The notes beneath the pieces are model-generated. The model did not search any database, was not told where the DNA came from, and saw only the letters and a program-made list of their open reading frames with translations. 64,000 bases of DNA from Psychroserpens mesophilus (GTDB lineage Bacteria > Bacteroidota > Bacteroidia > Flavobacteriales > Flavobacteriaceae): contig NZ_JXJP01000001.1 in the NCBI RefSeq assembly GCF_000826645.1, positions 62,001 through 126,000 on the forward strand. Reading direction: 5' to 3'. The translations under genes and the position numbers were made by a program. Below, piece by piece: positions 18,418 through 27,518 of the stretch; the first letter of the stretch is position 1; every line of letters starts with the position of its first letter.

Positions 18418-19293
18418 CTATGTGCGGTTTCGTTCAATAAATGTGATAATTGCTCTTGCTATATTTTTCCCTGTTGCACCTTCAATGCCTTCTAGACCTG
18501 GAGTTGAATTGACTTCTAAAAGTAAAGGTCCACGTGCAGATTGTAACATGTCAACACCACAAACAGGAAGTTTTAATGCTTTAGAAGCGTTCATTGCCAG
18601 TTTTAATTCGTCACTATCCAGTTTTATAATATTAGCACTTCCTCCTCGATGTAAGTTAGATCGAAACTCGCCTTCTTTTCCTTGTCGCTTCATGGCACCA
18701 ACCACTTGTCCGTCAACTATTAAAGCTCGAATATCTGCACCTTTAGCTTCTTTAATAAATTCCTGTACAATGACACGCGCTTGAAGTCCGTTGAAGGCTT
18801 CAAGTACAGATTCTGCAGCATTTTTAGTTTCGGCTAAAACAACACCTAAACCTTGTGTGCCTTCTAGAAGTTTAATAATTACAGGCGTTCCTCCAACATG
18901 CTCAATCACTTCTTCAACATCACGAGAGTAATTGGTAAACACTGTTTTTGGCATACCAATTCCTGCTTTACTCAGGCGTTGTAAACTCCTTAATTTATCT
19001 CTTGAACGTTGAATGGCATCTGAAGTTACTATTGTAAAAACACCCATCATTTCAAATTGTCTAACGACTGCGCAACCATAAAAGGTTACTGAGGATCCAA
19101 TACGAGGAATGATGGCATCGACATAATCTAAATAGCGATCTTTATAGTAGATGGTTGGTTTTTCTTTCTCAATAATAATATCACACTTAAGAGGGTCGAT
19201 AACTTCTACTTCATGACCTCTTGATTTGCCTTCTTCAACCAAACGCTGAGTTGAATATAAATGGGGATTCCTTGATAAAATGACTATGTTCAT
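18418..19293 (-). CDS. rimK: RimK-type ATP-grasp glutamate ligase
   Basis: ATP-grasp ligase that in proteobacteria adds glutamates to the C-terminus of ribosomal protein S6. 291 residues, usual length, with the N-terminal pre-ATP domain ([16 protein letters not shown]) and the ATP-grasp core ([51 protein letters not shown], with the Mg-binding Glu/Asn). It overlaps the rimB-like gene by four bases and abuts the aspartoacylase-family gene. Whether S6 is the substrate in this organism is not known. Confidence 0.92.
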   Translation of the reverse strand: MNIVILSRNPHLYSTQRLVEEGKSRGHEVEVIDPLKCDIIIEKEKPTIYYKDRYLDYVDAIIPRIGSSVTFYGCAVVRQFEMMGVFTIVTSDAIQRSRDKLRSLQRLSKAGIGMPKTVFTNYSRDVEEVIEHVGGTPVIIKLLEGTQGLGVVLAETKNAAESVLEAFNGLQARVIVQEFIKEAKGADIRALIVDGQVVGAMKRQGKEGEFRSNLHRGGSANIIKLDSDELKLAMNASKALKLPVCGVDMLQSARGPLLLEVNSTPGLEGIEGATGKNIARAIITFIERNRT

Positions 19294-19715
19294 TCGTGTG
19301 TGCTGTTAAAAGAAACGTTTTCCATATTAACGTCTACTAAAAATTTATTACTTAAAAACTGACGTCCGATTAATACGGGAAATTTCATATCGTCTCTAGT
19401 GCTTAAAGTTAAGTTAATCTTATAAGTTTTACCAAAGAATATGACTTCAGTTTTAATTTTATAGCGATTTTCCTTATACCCATTGCTGCTTTTTACATCT
19501 GTAAATGTGTAATTTTCAAAAATAACATCTTCGCTTTTAAAGTTTGGATGGCCTTTGCTTTCAAAAGTACAAATCAGTTTATTGTCTTTTTCTGTGATAT
19601 TAGAACAGTGAATTGCTGAGGTATATGCACCTGTATCAATTTTTACTGCAACCTGTTTTAAGTTCAATTTAGGAAAGTCAACAATATCAACTCGTCCAAT
19701 GATTTTTTTTGTCAT
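19290..19715 (-). CDS. RimB-like retropepsin-type protease (ATP-dependent zinc protease family)
   Basis: 141 residues of the family historically named ATP-dependent zinc protease (PF05618), which carries a retropepsin-like aspartate motif; here [13 protein letters not shown] with Asp27-Thr-Gly-Ala. The C-terminal [18 protein letters not shown] is the second conserved block. It is the first gene of the operon and overlaps rimK by four bases. The same pair in Pseudomonas (rimB-rimK) controls S6 glutamylation, with RimB thought to counteract RimK; the role here is inferred from that. Confidence 0.85.
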   Translation of the reverse strand: MTKKIIGRVDIVDFPKLNLKQVAVKIDTGAYTSAIHCSNITEKDNKLICTFESKGHPNFKSEDVIFENYTFTDVKSSNGYKENRYKIKTEVIFFGKTYKINLTLSTRDDMKFPVLIGRQFLSNKFLVDVNMENVSFNSTHE

Positions 19716-19821
19716 TTATGTTTTTAAAAAAGAGGCGCAATGTAAACAATTGAGAATTAGAAAAAAGAAATTTTATGACAATTTTTTTAATCAAATAAAG
19801 AAGCTATTAAATACTAAATGC

Positions 19822-19829
19822 TAACTTTG
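19822..19829 (+). promoter_or_regulatory. -7 promoter element abutting uvrC
   Basis: TAACTTTG matches TAnnTTTG, with five bases between it and the uvrC ATG, so the mRNA would have almost no leader. No -33 TTG is obvious. Confidence 0.45.
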
Positions 19830-19834
19830 AAATA

Positions 19835-21628
19835 ATGGAAATTCCCACATTAGAATTACAAATAAAAACCTTGCCACAACAGCCTGGAGTTTACCAGTAT
19901 TATGATGCTGATGATAAATTAATTTATGTTGGTAAAGCTAAAAACATCAAGAAAAGAGTCAGTTCCTATTTTACAAAAACACACGAGAATGGTAAAACCA
20001 GAGTACTTGTAAAAAAAATTGCGACTATTAAACACATTGTTGTAGAGACAGAAAAAGACGCACTATTACTTGAGAATAATCTGATAAAAAAATACCAACC
20101 TCGATACAATGTCATGTTAAAAGACGACAAATCGTATCCTTGGATTTGTATTAAGAAAGAACGCTTCCCAAGAGTGTTTCCTACCAGACGTGTGTTTAAG
20201 GATGGTTCAGAATATTTCGGGCCCTATACAAGCATGAAAACAGTTCATACTTTACTGGATTTAATTAAAGGACTTTACCCTCTCAGAACTTGTAATTTTA
20301 ATCTTTCCGAAGAAAAAATACAATCTGGGAAATACAGAGTGTGCCTTGAATATCATTTAGGGAATTGCAAAGGACCATGCGAAGACTTGCAAAGCGAAGA
20401 TGAATACAATCGCCAAATTACAGCTATAAGAGAAATTATTAAAGGGAATTTTAAAGATTCGTTGTCACAATTTAAAACCCAGATGAAGCAATTAGCTCAG
20501 GACATGCATTTTGAAGACGCTCAACGTATTAAAGATAAGATTGAAATTCTTGAAAATTATCAGGCTAAATCTACTATTGTAAACCCTAAGATTAGTAATG
20601 TTGACGTGTTTTCAATTACAAGTGACGAAGGTTTTGGTTATGTGAACTTTTTACAATTGTCCTACGGAAGCATTATCAGGTCGCATACCCTTGAAATAAA
20701 AAAGAAACTTGACGAAACTGATAAGCAATTGCTGGAATTAGCGATTACTGAAATCAGACAACGTTTCACGTCAAATTCTAAAGAAATTTATGTGCCTTTT
20801 AAGGTAGATTTAGGAGAAGACCTCAAAGTAACAATTCCGAAGTTAGGCGATAAAAAAAGAATTTTAGACTTATCACTTCGAAACGCCAAATATTATAGAT
20901 TAGAACGCTTTAAACAAGTGAAAATTGTAGATCCAGATCGTCATGCCAATCGAATTATGGCTCAAATGAAACAAGATTTACGACTTTCTGAAGAACCTCG
21001 ACATATAGAATGTTTCGATAATTCAAACATTCAGGGTACACATCCTGTCGCAGCTTGTGTAGTTTTTAAAGATGGAAAACCAAGCAAAAAGGACTATCGT
21101 CATTTCAATATTAAAACCGTTGAAGGTCCAGATGATTTCGCATCTATGGAAGAAGTGGTTTACAGAAGATATAAACGCTTACTGGATGAAGAACAACCAT
21201 TACCGCAGTTAATTATTATTGATGGAGGTAAAGGACAGCTGTCTTCGGCTTTAAAAAGCTTGGATGCTTTAAATCTTCGGAATAAAATTGCAATCATCGG
21301 AATTGCGAAGCGTTTGGAAGAGTTATTTTATCCAGATGATCCAATTCCTTTATATTTAGACAAGAAAAGTGAAACGCTTAAGATAATTCAACAGCTAAGA
21401 AATGAAGCACATCGCTTCGGAATTGAGCATCATAGAAACAGGCGAAGTAAAAACGCTTTAACTACTGAACTGGAAACCATTCCAGGAATTGGAGAACAAA
21501 CTGTAGTGGCTTTAATGAAAGTATTCAAATCTGTTAAGCGAATTGCCGAAGCTAATGAAAAAGACTTAGAGCGTGTCGTTGGAGGTTCTAAAGCAAAAAA
21601 AATAAAAGCCCATTATCAATCAAAATGA
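19835..21628 (+). CDS. uvrC: Excinuclease ABC subunit C
   Basis: Makes the two incisions of nucleotide excision repair. 597 residues. The GIY-YIG domain is seen at PGVY (17-20) and LIYVGKAKN (29-37), the cysteine patch CLEYHLGNCKGPC near 176, a UVR helix pair (HFEDAQRIKDKIEILENY), the RNase H-like endonuclease domain (IECFDNSNIQG, IIIDGGKGQL) and C-terminal helix-hairpin-helix motifs (IPGIGEQTVVALMKVF). The stop overlaps the start of the patatin gene. Confidence 0.97.
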   Translation: MEIPTLELQIKTLPQQPGVYQYYDADDKLIYVGKAKNIKKRVSSYFTKTHENGKTRVLVKKIATIKHIVVETEKDALLLENNLIKKYQPRYNVMLKDDKSYPWICIKKERFPRVFPTRRVFKDGSEYFGPYTSMKTVHTLLDLIKGLYPLRTCNFNLSEEKIQSGKYRVCLEYHLGNCKGPCEDLQSEDEYNRQITAIREIIKGNFKDSLSQFKTQMKQLAQDMHFEDAQRIKDKIEILENYQAKSTIVNPKISNVDVFSITSDEGFGYVNFLQLSYGSIIRSHTLEIKKKLDETDKQLLELAITEIRQRFTSNSKEIYVPFKVDLGEDLKVTIPKLGDKKRILDLSLRNAKYYRLERFKQVKIVDPDRHANRIMAQMKQDLRLSEEPRHIECFDNSNIQGTHPVAACVVFKDGKPSKKDYRHFNIKTVEGPDDFASMEEVVYRRYKRLLDEEQPLPQLIIIDGGKGQLSSALKSLDALNLRNKIAIIGIAKRLEELFYPDDPIPLYLDKKSETLKIIQQLRNEAHRFGIEHHRNRRSKNALTTELETIPGIGEQTVVALMKVFKSVKRIAEANEKDLERVVGGSKAKKIKAHYQSK

Positions 21629-23865
21629 AGCAACTTCTTATCATTATATTAGTTATAGGATTATCTTTTTCATCACTTGCGCAAGACAACGGTGACACCA
21701 AAACTCCTAAAGTAGGCTTGGTGTTGAGTGGAGGAGGAGCTAAAGGATTTGCGCATATTGGTGTATTAAAAGTAATAGATAGTCTTGGGGTTAAAATCGA
21801 TTACATTGCAGGTACAAGTATGGGAGCAATTATTGGCTCATTATACGCGTCTGGATATTCAGGAAAACAACTGGATTCTATTTTTAAAGGTTTAGATTTT
21901 GATAAAGTTATTAGTGATGAATTACCAAGATCTGCAAAAACCTTTTATGAACGCGATAACGACGAAAAATATGCTGTAAACCTTCCTTTTGATAAATTTA
22001 AAGTTAAGCTACCTTCAGCGCTTTCTAGAGGTCAAAATGTGTTTAACTTATTATCTAAACTCACTTTGCATGTTAGTGATATAGAACAGTTTGATCAATT
22101 GCCAATTCCGTTTTTTTGCATTGCAACAAACATCGAAAATGGCGAAGCTGTGGTCTTAGATTCTGGGAATTTGCCGCAAGCAGTAACAGCTAGTGGAGCA
22201 TTTCCGTCATTATTTCAACCTGTTTTGATTGATAATCAGTTGTTAGTTGATGGAGGCGTGATTAATAACTACCCAATACATGAAATCAAGGCTAAAGGAA
22301 TGGATGTTATTATTGGTGTTGACGTACAAGATGACCTGAGAGATAGAGGTGAGTTAACATCTGCTCCAGATGTGTTGCTTCAAATAAATAATTTTAGAAC
22401 AATTAATGATATGAAGTTGAAATCTAAAATGACAGATATATACATTCATCCTGACATTAAAGATTTTACAGTTGTGTCATTTAGTGAGGGTAAAAAGATT
22501 ATTGAAAACGGAAAGCAAGCAGCATTAAAAAACATTGAAAACTTAAATAAGTTACCTAAACGAGAAACAAGGTATCCAACGCGTTCTCTTAGTAATGAAA
22601 CGCCTACAGATAGTATTAAAATAAATTTAATTACAATTAAAGGCAATAAAAGATACACAAGATCTTACGTTATAGGTAAGTTGAAATTTAAAGATGATAC
22701 CAAAGTAAGCTATGAGGATTTTAATAGAGGCGTCAATAACCTTATCGCAACTAATAATTTTGATGCATTTACATATCAATTTAAAAAGTCAGAAAACAAA
22801 GAAGGATATGACTTTTATGCCACATTAACAGAAAACGAAATTACCACATTTTTAAAATTAGGATTGCATTATGATGATCTGTACAAAAGTGCTGCGTTAG
22901 TTAATCTGACTAAAAAAAGACTACTATTTGATAATGATGTAGCGTCCTTAGATATTATTTTAGGAGATAATGTGCGCTATAATTTTGAATATTTTATCGA
23001 CAAAGGATTTTATTGGAGTATCGGACTTACATCAAGATACAATCAATTTCGCAAAAATGTAAATGCTGAATTATTAAATGTAGATTTCAATACTTTTGGC
23101 TCTGAACTGAACAAAATTGATATTGAACTGCAAGATCAAACCAATCAATTATATATACAAACCTTATTTCGAAAAGACTTTTCATTGAGCATTGGCGCAG
23201 AGCATAAACGACTTAAAATAAAGTCTGAAACCATTACTGTGAACAATCAAAATGATGAGTTCTTATTTGAAAGTACTGATTATGGAAGTGTTTTTGGAAC
23301 CTTAAAGTTAGATATGTACGACAATAAATATTTTCCAAAAAAAGGGGTGTATTTTAATGGTGATATGCACTGGTATTTGTTATCATCTCGATTTAATACC
23401 GAATTTAATCCTTTTTCAATTGTAAAGGCCGATATGGGTTATGCCTTTAGTGTTTCAGATAAATTGGCATTTAACTTAAAAACAGAAGGTGGTTTTAAAT
23501 TAGGAGAGAATTCTACGAATACACTTGATTTTGCTTTAGGAGGTTACGGAAATAATTTTATTAATAATTTCATTCCTTTTTATGGTTACGATTTTATTTC
23601 TTTAACTGGAAATAGTTACGTCAAAGCATCTGCATCAGCCGATTACGAAATTTTTAAAAAGCATCATGTAACCTTAGAAGGTAATTGGGCTAATGTAGAT
23701 AATGATATTTTTGATAGTGGTGAGTGGTTCACACTCCCAGACTACAGAGGTTACGCTATCGGTTATGGCATAGATACCTTTCTAGGACCAGTTGAAGCCA
23801 AGTACTCCTATTCACCAGAACGCAGTAAAGGTATCTGGTACTTTAATATCGGATTTTGGTTTTAA
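21625..23865 (+). CDS. Patatin-like phospholipase with C-terminal outer-membrane beta barrel
   Basis: 746 residues. A signal peptide (ending SSLAQ) is followed by a patatin domain with oxyanion loop GGGAKG (36-41), nucleophile GTSMG (Ser65) and the Asp of DGGVINNYP near 209. A POTRA-like segment follows (ITIKGNKRYTRSYVIGKLKF), then a 16-strand-type Omp85 barrel ending in aromatic FNIGFWF. This is the PlpD-like architecture, a lipase carried through or tethered at the outer membrane. It overlaps uvrC by four bases (ATGA), so it is translated from the same mRNA. Confidence 0.92.
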   Translation: MKQLLIIILVIGLSFSSLAQDNGDTKTPKVGLVLSGGGAKGFAHIGVLKVIDSLGVKIDYIAGTSMGAIIGSLYASGYSGKQLDSIFKGLDFDKVISDELPRSAKTFYERDNDEKYAVNLPFDKFKVKLPSALSRGQNVFNLLSKLTLHVSDIEQFDQLPIPFFCIATNIENGEAVVLDSGNLPQAVTASGAFPSLFQPVLIDNQLLVDGGVINNYPIHEIKAKGMDVIIGVDVQDDLRDRGELTSAPDVLLQINNFRTINDMKLKSKMTDIYIHPDIKDFTVVSFSEGKKIIENGKQAALKNIENLNKLPKRETRYPTRSLSNETPTDSIKINLITIKGNKRYTRSYVIGKLKFKDDTKVSYEDFNRGVNNLIATNNFDAFTYQFKKSENKEGYDFYATLTENEITTFLKLGLHYDDLYKSAALVNLTKKRLLFDNDVASLDIILGDNVRYNFEYFIDKGFYWSIGLTSRYNQFRKNVNAELLNVDFNTFGSELNKIDIELQDQTNQLYIQTLFRKDFSLSIGAEHKRLKIKSETITVNNQNDEFLFESTDYGSVFGTLKLDMYDNKYFPKKGVYFNGDMHWYLLSSRFNTEFNPFSIVKADMGYAFSVSDKLAFNLKTEGGFKLGENSTNTLDFALGGYGNNFINNFIPFYGYDFISLTGNSYVKASASADYEIFKKHHVTLEGNWANVDNDIFDSGEWFTLPDYRGYAIGYGIDTFLGPVEAKYSYSPERSKGIWYFNIGFWF

Positions 23866-23976
23866 AATATCCAGAATTTCACGATATTTGAACTATGCTA
23901 AATCTCATATTCAACGATTTATTATCTCATCTTCAATTTCTTATTAAAAGAAATCCTGAATAAAGCAGCATTTTTG

Positions 23977-24016
23977 TATCTTTAAAACACTTTAGCTTAT
24001 ACATTTCAATGTATAA
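23977..24016 (+). promoter_or_regulatory. hmgA control region: -7-like box and perfect 9-bp inverted repeat
   Basis: A near-consensus -7 box TATCTTTA (23977-23984) is followed 12 bp later by TTATACATT-tc-AATGTATAA (23997-24016), a perfect 9-bp inverted repeat with a 2-bp centre. Its place just past the likely transcription start would suit an operator, or a hairpin at the mRNA 5' end. No regulator gene is adjacent. Confidence 0.4.
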
Positions 24017-24043
24017 AAACATCAACTTTTAAATTAAAACAAA

Positions 24044-25201
24044 ATGCCTTTTTATCATAAGCTTGGAAAAATTCCACATAAGCGACATATACAATTTAGA
24101 AAAGAAGATGGGAGCTTGTATTATGAGCAACTTTTCGGAACCATTGGGTTTGATGGAATGTCAACAAACTCCTATCACGAACAACGACCAACTCAAGTAA
24201 AAGAGATCATAAAACAATACAGCGTTGCACCTAAAATTGCTAAAAAAAACAGCATTCAATCTTACCGATTGAGAGGATTTCAAGTACAACCAGAAAACGA
24301 TTATCTCGACAGTAGAAAAGCGGTACTTACGAATAGTGATTGCACGATTATTTTATCGGCACCAAAACAATCTACAAAAGAGTATTTCTATAAAAACTCT
24401 GATGCTGATGAGGTCATTTTTGTTCACAAAGGAACAGGGAAATTAAGAACACATTTGGGTAATCTCGATTTTAAATATGGAGATTATTTGGTAATTCCCA
24501 GAGGAATTATCTACAAAATAGACTTTGATACTGAAGATAATAGGTTATTTATTGTAGAATCAAGACGTCCAGTGTATACACCAAAAAGATATAGAAATTG
24601 GTTTGGTCAATTATTAGAACATTCCCCATTTTGTGAACGTGATTTTCGTCAGCCACAAGAATTAGAAACCAACAATGAGTCAGGTGACTTTTTAATGAAA
24701 GTAAAAAAACAAGACGAAATTTTTGAAATGGTTTATGCGTCGCATCCTTTTGATGTTGTAGGTTATGATGGCTATAATTACCCTTATGCGTTTTCTATTC
24801 ATGACTTCGAACCCATAACAGGACGAATCCATTTACCACCACCTATACACCAAACTTTCGAAACGGATGCGTTTGTAATCTGTAGTTTTGTACCACGTTT
24901 GTATGACTATCATCCGGAAAGTATTCCAGCACCTTACAACCATAGTAATATCGATAGTGATGAGGTGTTGTATTATGTAGATGGCGATTTTATGAGTCGT
25001 AACGATATCGAAGCAGGACATATTTCACTGCATCCAGCTGGCATTCCTCATGGTCCGCATCCTGGAGCTACAGAGCGCAGTATTGGTAAGGTCAAAACCG
25101 AAGAGTTAGCCGTTATGGTCGATACATTTAAACCGTTAATGGTCACTGAAGAAGCAATGAAGATAGCAGACGAGACGTATTATAAATCTTGGTTAGAGTA
25201 G
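24044..25201 (+). CDS. hmgA: Homogentisate 1,2-dioxygenase
   Basis: Iron enzyme opening the homogentisate ring in tyrosine/phenylalanine breakdown. 385 residues, a shorter bacterial form. Cupin fold with the metal-site region HLPPPIHQTFETDAFVI, DEVLYYVDGDF and HPAGIPHGPHPG (His and Glu ligands). hppD, which makes its substrate, follows after 134 bp. An inverted repeat upstream (23997-24016) may regulate it. Fumarylacetoacetase is not in the window. Confidence 0.95.
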   Translation: MPFYHKLGKIPHKRHIQFRKEDGSLYYEQLFGTIGFDGMSTNSYHEQRPTQVKEIIKQYSVAPKIAKKNSIQSYRLRGFQVQPENDYLDSRKAVLTNSDCTIILSAPKQSTKEYFYKNSDADEVIFVHKGTGKLRTHLGNLDFKYGDYLVIPRGIIYKIDFDTEDNRLFIVESRRPVYTPKRYRNWFGQLLEHSPFCERDFRQPQELETNNESGDFLMKVKKQDEIFEMVYASHPFDVVGYDGYNYPYAFSIHDFEPITGRIHLPPPIHQTFETDAFVICSFVPRLYDYHPESIPAPYNHSNIDSDEVLYYVDGDFMSRNDIEAGHISLHPAGIPHGPHPGATERSIGKVKTEELAVMVDTFKPLMVTEEAMKIADETYYKSWLE

Positions 25202-25216
25202 ATTTTCAATAATAAT

Positions 25217-25293
25217 CAGGAGCTATTTCCTGCTTTCCACTATATCTTTTTTGAGAAAAACAAAAAAGGATGTCGTTGCAATCAGGGCTAAAA
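25217..25293. repeat. Structured intergenic element between hmgA and hppD
   Basis: About 75 bp with nested complementarity: AGC...CCTG (25221-25232) pairs with CAGG-GCT (25283-25289), and an inner 8-bp stem CTTTTTTG / CAAAAAAG (25246-25253 and 25261-25268). The sequence resembles an interspersed element I recall from flavobacterial intergenic regions (CTGCTTTCC, then TATATCTTTT, then AGGAT and CAATCAGGGCT). Identity to a named RNA family (for example Flavo-1) is not established. Only one copy is seen here. Confidence 0.5.
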
Positions 25294-25335
25294 CTTCATA
25301 ACAAATAAACGAATAAACAAATCAACAATATTATT

Positions 25336-26496
25336 ATGGCAAAAGAAGTAAAAAGCGTCAATTACGGATTGGAAAAAATCTTTGAAGGCGCTCAAGATTT
25401 TTTACCACTCCTAGGAACAGACTACGTAGAGTTCTATGTAGGAAACGCAAAACAATCGGCACATTTTTATAAAACAGCATTTGGGTTTCAATCCTATGCG
25501 TATAAAGGGTTAGAAACAGGTTCTAAAGATTCTGTGAGTTATGTGTTGAAACAAGATAAAATCCGATTGGTTTTAACAACACCTCTCAATAGTAAATCTC
25601 CTATTAATGATCACATTGTAAAACATGGCGATGGAGTGAAAGTCGTTGCGCTTTGGGTAGATGATGCTAGAAAATCATATGAAGAAACAACAAAAAGAGG
25701 TGCAAAATCATATATGGAGCCAACCGTTGAAAAAGACGAATTCGGCGAAGTCGTAAGAGCCGGAATTTATACCTATGGCGAAACAGTTCACATGTTTGTA
25801 GAACGTAAAAATTATACAGGAACATTCATGCCTGGATTTACGAAATGGGAGTCAGATTATAATCCAGAACCAGTTGGTTTAAAGTACATTGACCATATGG
25901 TTGGTAATGTTGGTTGGGGACAAATGAATACTTGGGTAAAATGGTATGAAGATGTGATGGGATTTGTGAATTTCTTATCCTTCGATGATAAACAAATCCA
26001 TACCGAATATTCTGCGCTTATGAGTAAAGTGATGAGTAATGGTAATGGCCGAATTAAATTTCCTATCAATGAACCAGCAAAAGCTGCTAAAAAATCTCAA
26101 ATTGAAGAGTACTTAGATTTTTATGAAGATTCAGGAGTGCAACATATCGCAGTTGCTACAGATGATATCATTACAACTGTAGCTCAGTTAAGAGCTCGTG
26201 GTGTTGAATTTTTGCCTCCTCCTCCGCAAGCGTATTATGATGATATTCCAAGACGTTTAGGAGTTCATATGGACATGATGAAAGAAGATATCAAAGAACT
26301 TCAAAAGTTATCAATTCTCGTTGATGCCGATGAAGAAGGGTATTTATTACAAATTTTTACGAAACCAGTTGAAGACAGACCAACATTATTTTTCGAAATT
26401 ATTCAACGAATGGGAGCTCAAGGGTTTGGTGCAGGGAACTTTAAAGCGTTATTTGAATCTATAGAACGTGAACAGGCTAAACGCGGAACCTTGTAA
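25336..26496 (+). CDS. hppD: 4-hydroxyphenylpyruvate dioxygenase
   Basis: Non-haem iron enzyme turning 4-hydroxyphenylpyruvate into homogentisate, one step before HmgA. 386 residues with two VOC/glyoxalase-fold halves: the N-terminal half starts DYVEFYVGNAKQSAHFY, and the C-terminal catalytic half has KYIDHMVGNV, GVQHIAVATDDI and LFFEIIQRMG, which bear the His/His/Glu iron ligands, and the closing helix FGAGNFKALFESIEREQ. It follows hmgA with a structured element between them. Confidence 0.96.
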   Translation: MAKEVKSVNYGLEKIFEGAQDFLPLLGTDYVEFYVGNAKQSAHFYKTAFGFQSYAYKGLETGSKDSVSYVLKQDKIRLVLTTPLNSKSPINDHIVKHGDGVKVVALWVDDARKSYEETTKRGAKSYMEPTVEKDEFGEVVRAGIYTYGETVHMFVERKNYTGTFMPGFTKWESDYNPEPVGLKYIDHMVGNVGWGQMNTWVKWYEDVMGFVNFLSFDDKQIHTEYSALMSKVMSNGNGRIKFPINEPAKAAKKSQIEEYLDFYEDSGVQHIAVATDDIITTVAQLRARGVEFLPPPPQAYYDDIPRRLGVHMDMMKEDIKELQKLSILVDADEEGYLLQIFTKPVEDRPTLFFEIIQRMGAQGFGAGNFKALFESIEREQAKRGTL

Positions 26497-26520
26497 ACTT
26501 TATTGATGATGTCATGTGTC

Positions 26521-26587
26521 ATTTCGAGCAAAACCGATAAATTTTCTGTAGCAACAATACAAAAGATTCCTCGGTTTTGCTCGAAAT
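26521..26587. repeat. Palindromic intergenic element with perfect 17-bp arms
   Basis: The arms are ATTTCGAGCAAAACCGA (26521-26537) and its exact reverse complement (26571-26587), separated by 33 bp. The left flank reads TGTC immediately before, giving the GTCATTTCGAGC end typical of interspersed palindromes in flavobacterial genomes. It follows hppD and has no T-run directly after the hairpin, so it is not a standard terminator. Confidence 0.65.
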
Positions 26588-26733
26588 AAAATTTTAGTCA
26601 AATTCTAACACAAGTATAACAGGTATATTTACTAAGGTCTCAAGTTTTTTTTTATTTTTGGAACAGTAATTGTAATTCTCCCTAGTAAAGAATAATATGT
26701 GACTCTAGAAGTTACTTTACAATTATGCATCAT

Positions 26734-27513
26734 ATGAAAAATATACTATTTATAATAAGTCTTGTGTTTGGAATGCAAATAGCTTTTGCACAAGAAAAAT
26801 CTGCGTTTCAAGGAGGAGAATGGTTCAAGTTCGAAATGAGTTATAGTAATTTTCTGAAAGCAGGAAATGCAACACTCGAAGTTAAAGAATCTAATTTAAA
26901 TGGAAGGCCTGTTTATCACGTGGTTGGCAAAGGTTGGACCACTGGAGCCATTAAGTGGTTCTTTAAAGTAAAAGACAGATACGAAAGCTATATTGACAAA
27001 GAGACTGGAATGCCTTATAAGTTTATTAGAAAAATTGATGAAGGAGGTCACACTAAAGATATTGAAATTGCTTTTGATCATGAAAAGCAACAAGCATTAG
27101 TAGAAAATAAAAAACACAAAACACAAAAGACAGTAGCGACTGAAAAGGATGTCCAAGATATGGTCTCAGCCTTTTATTACCTGCGTAATAATTATGATAC
27201 AGAAAGTATTAGAGAGGGAGATATCGTAACGCTCAATATGTTTTTTGATGAAGAAAACTATAACTTTAAACTAAAATTTTTAGGAAGAGAAACCATTCAA
27301 ACCGAATTTGGTAAAGTAAAAACATTAAAATTTAGACCCTATGTAATGGCCGGTCGTGTTTTTAAAGAACAAGAGAGTTTGACCTTGTGGGTAAGTGCAG
27401 ACGACAATAAAATTCCTTTAAAAATTAAAGCAGATTTAGCTGTGGGATCTTTGCAAGCTAACTTAGAAGCTTTTAAAGGTTTAAAACACTCTTTCCAGAT
27501 TCAATTTGACTAA
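26734..27513 (+). CDS. DUF3108-domain periplasmic protein
   Basis: 259 residues with a signal peptide (KNILFIISLVFGMQIAFAQ) and a single DUF3108 domain: FKFEMSYSNFLKAGNATLEV, the GWTTGAIKWFFKVKDRYESY block and the C-terminal ADDNKIPLKIKADLAVGS. A slightly longer start at 26725 (MHH) is possible; the ATG at 26734 begins the signal peptide cleanly. The family is a lipocalin-like beta sheet of unknown role in the envelope. The tryptophan dioxygenase-family gene starts five bases after its stop. Confidence 0.85.
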   Translation: MKNILFIISLVFGMQIAFAQEKSAFQGGEWFKFEMSYSNFLKAGNATLEVKESNLNGRPVYHVVGKGWTTGAIKWFFKVKDRYESYIDKETGMPYKFIRKIDEGGHTKDIEIAFDHEKQQALVENKKHKTQKTVATEKDVQDMVSAFYYLRNNYDTESIREGDIVTLNMFFDEENYNFKLKFLGRETIQTEFGKVKTLKFRPYVMAGRVFKEQESLTLWVSADDNKIPLKIKADLAVGSLQANLEAFKGLKHSFQIQFD

Positions 27514-27518
27514 CTTCT

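Noticed and set aside
18422-18784. A 120-codon open frame antisense to rimK
   Set aside because: The sense frame carries the intact ATP-grasp domain. The antisense protein is a composition artefact with no recognisable family.
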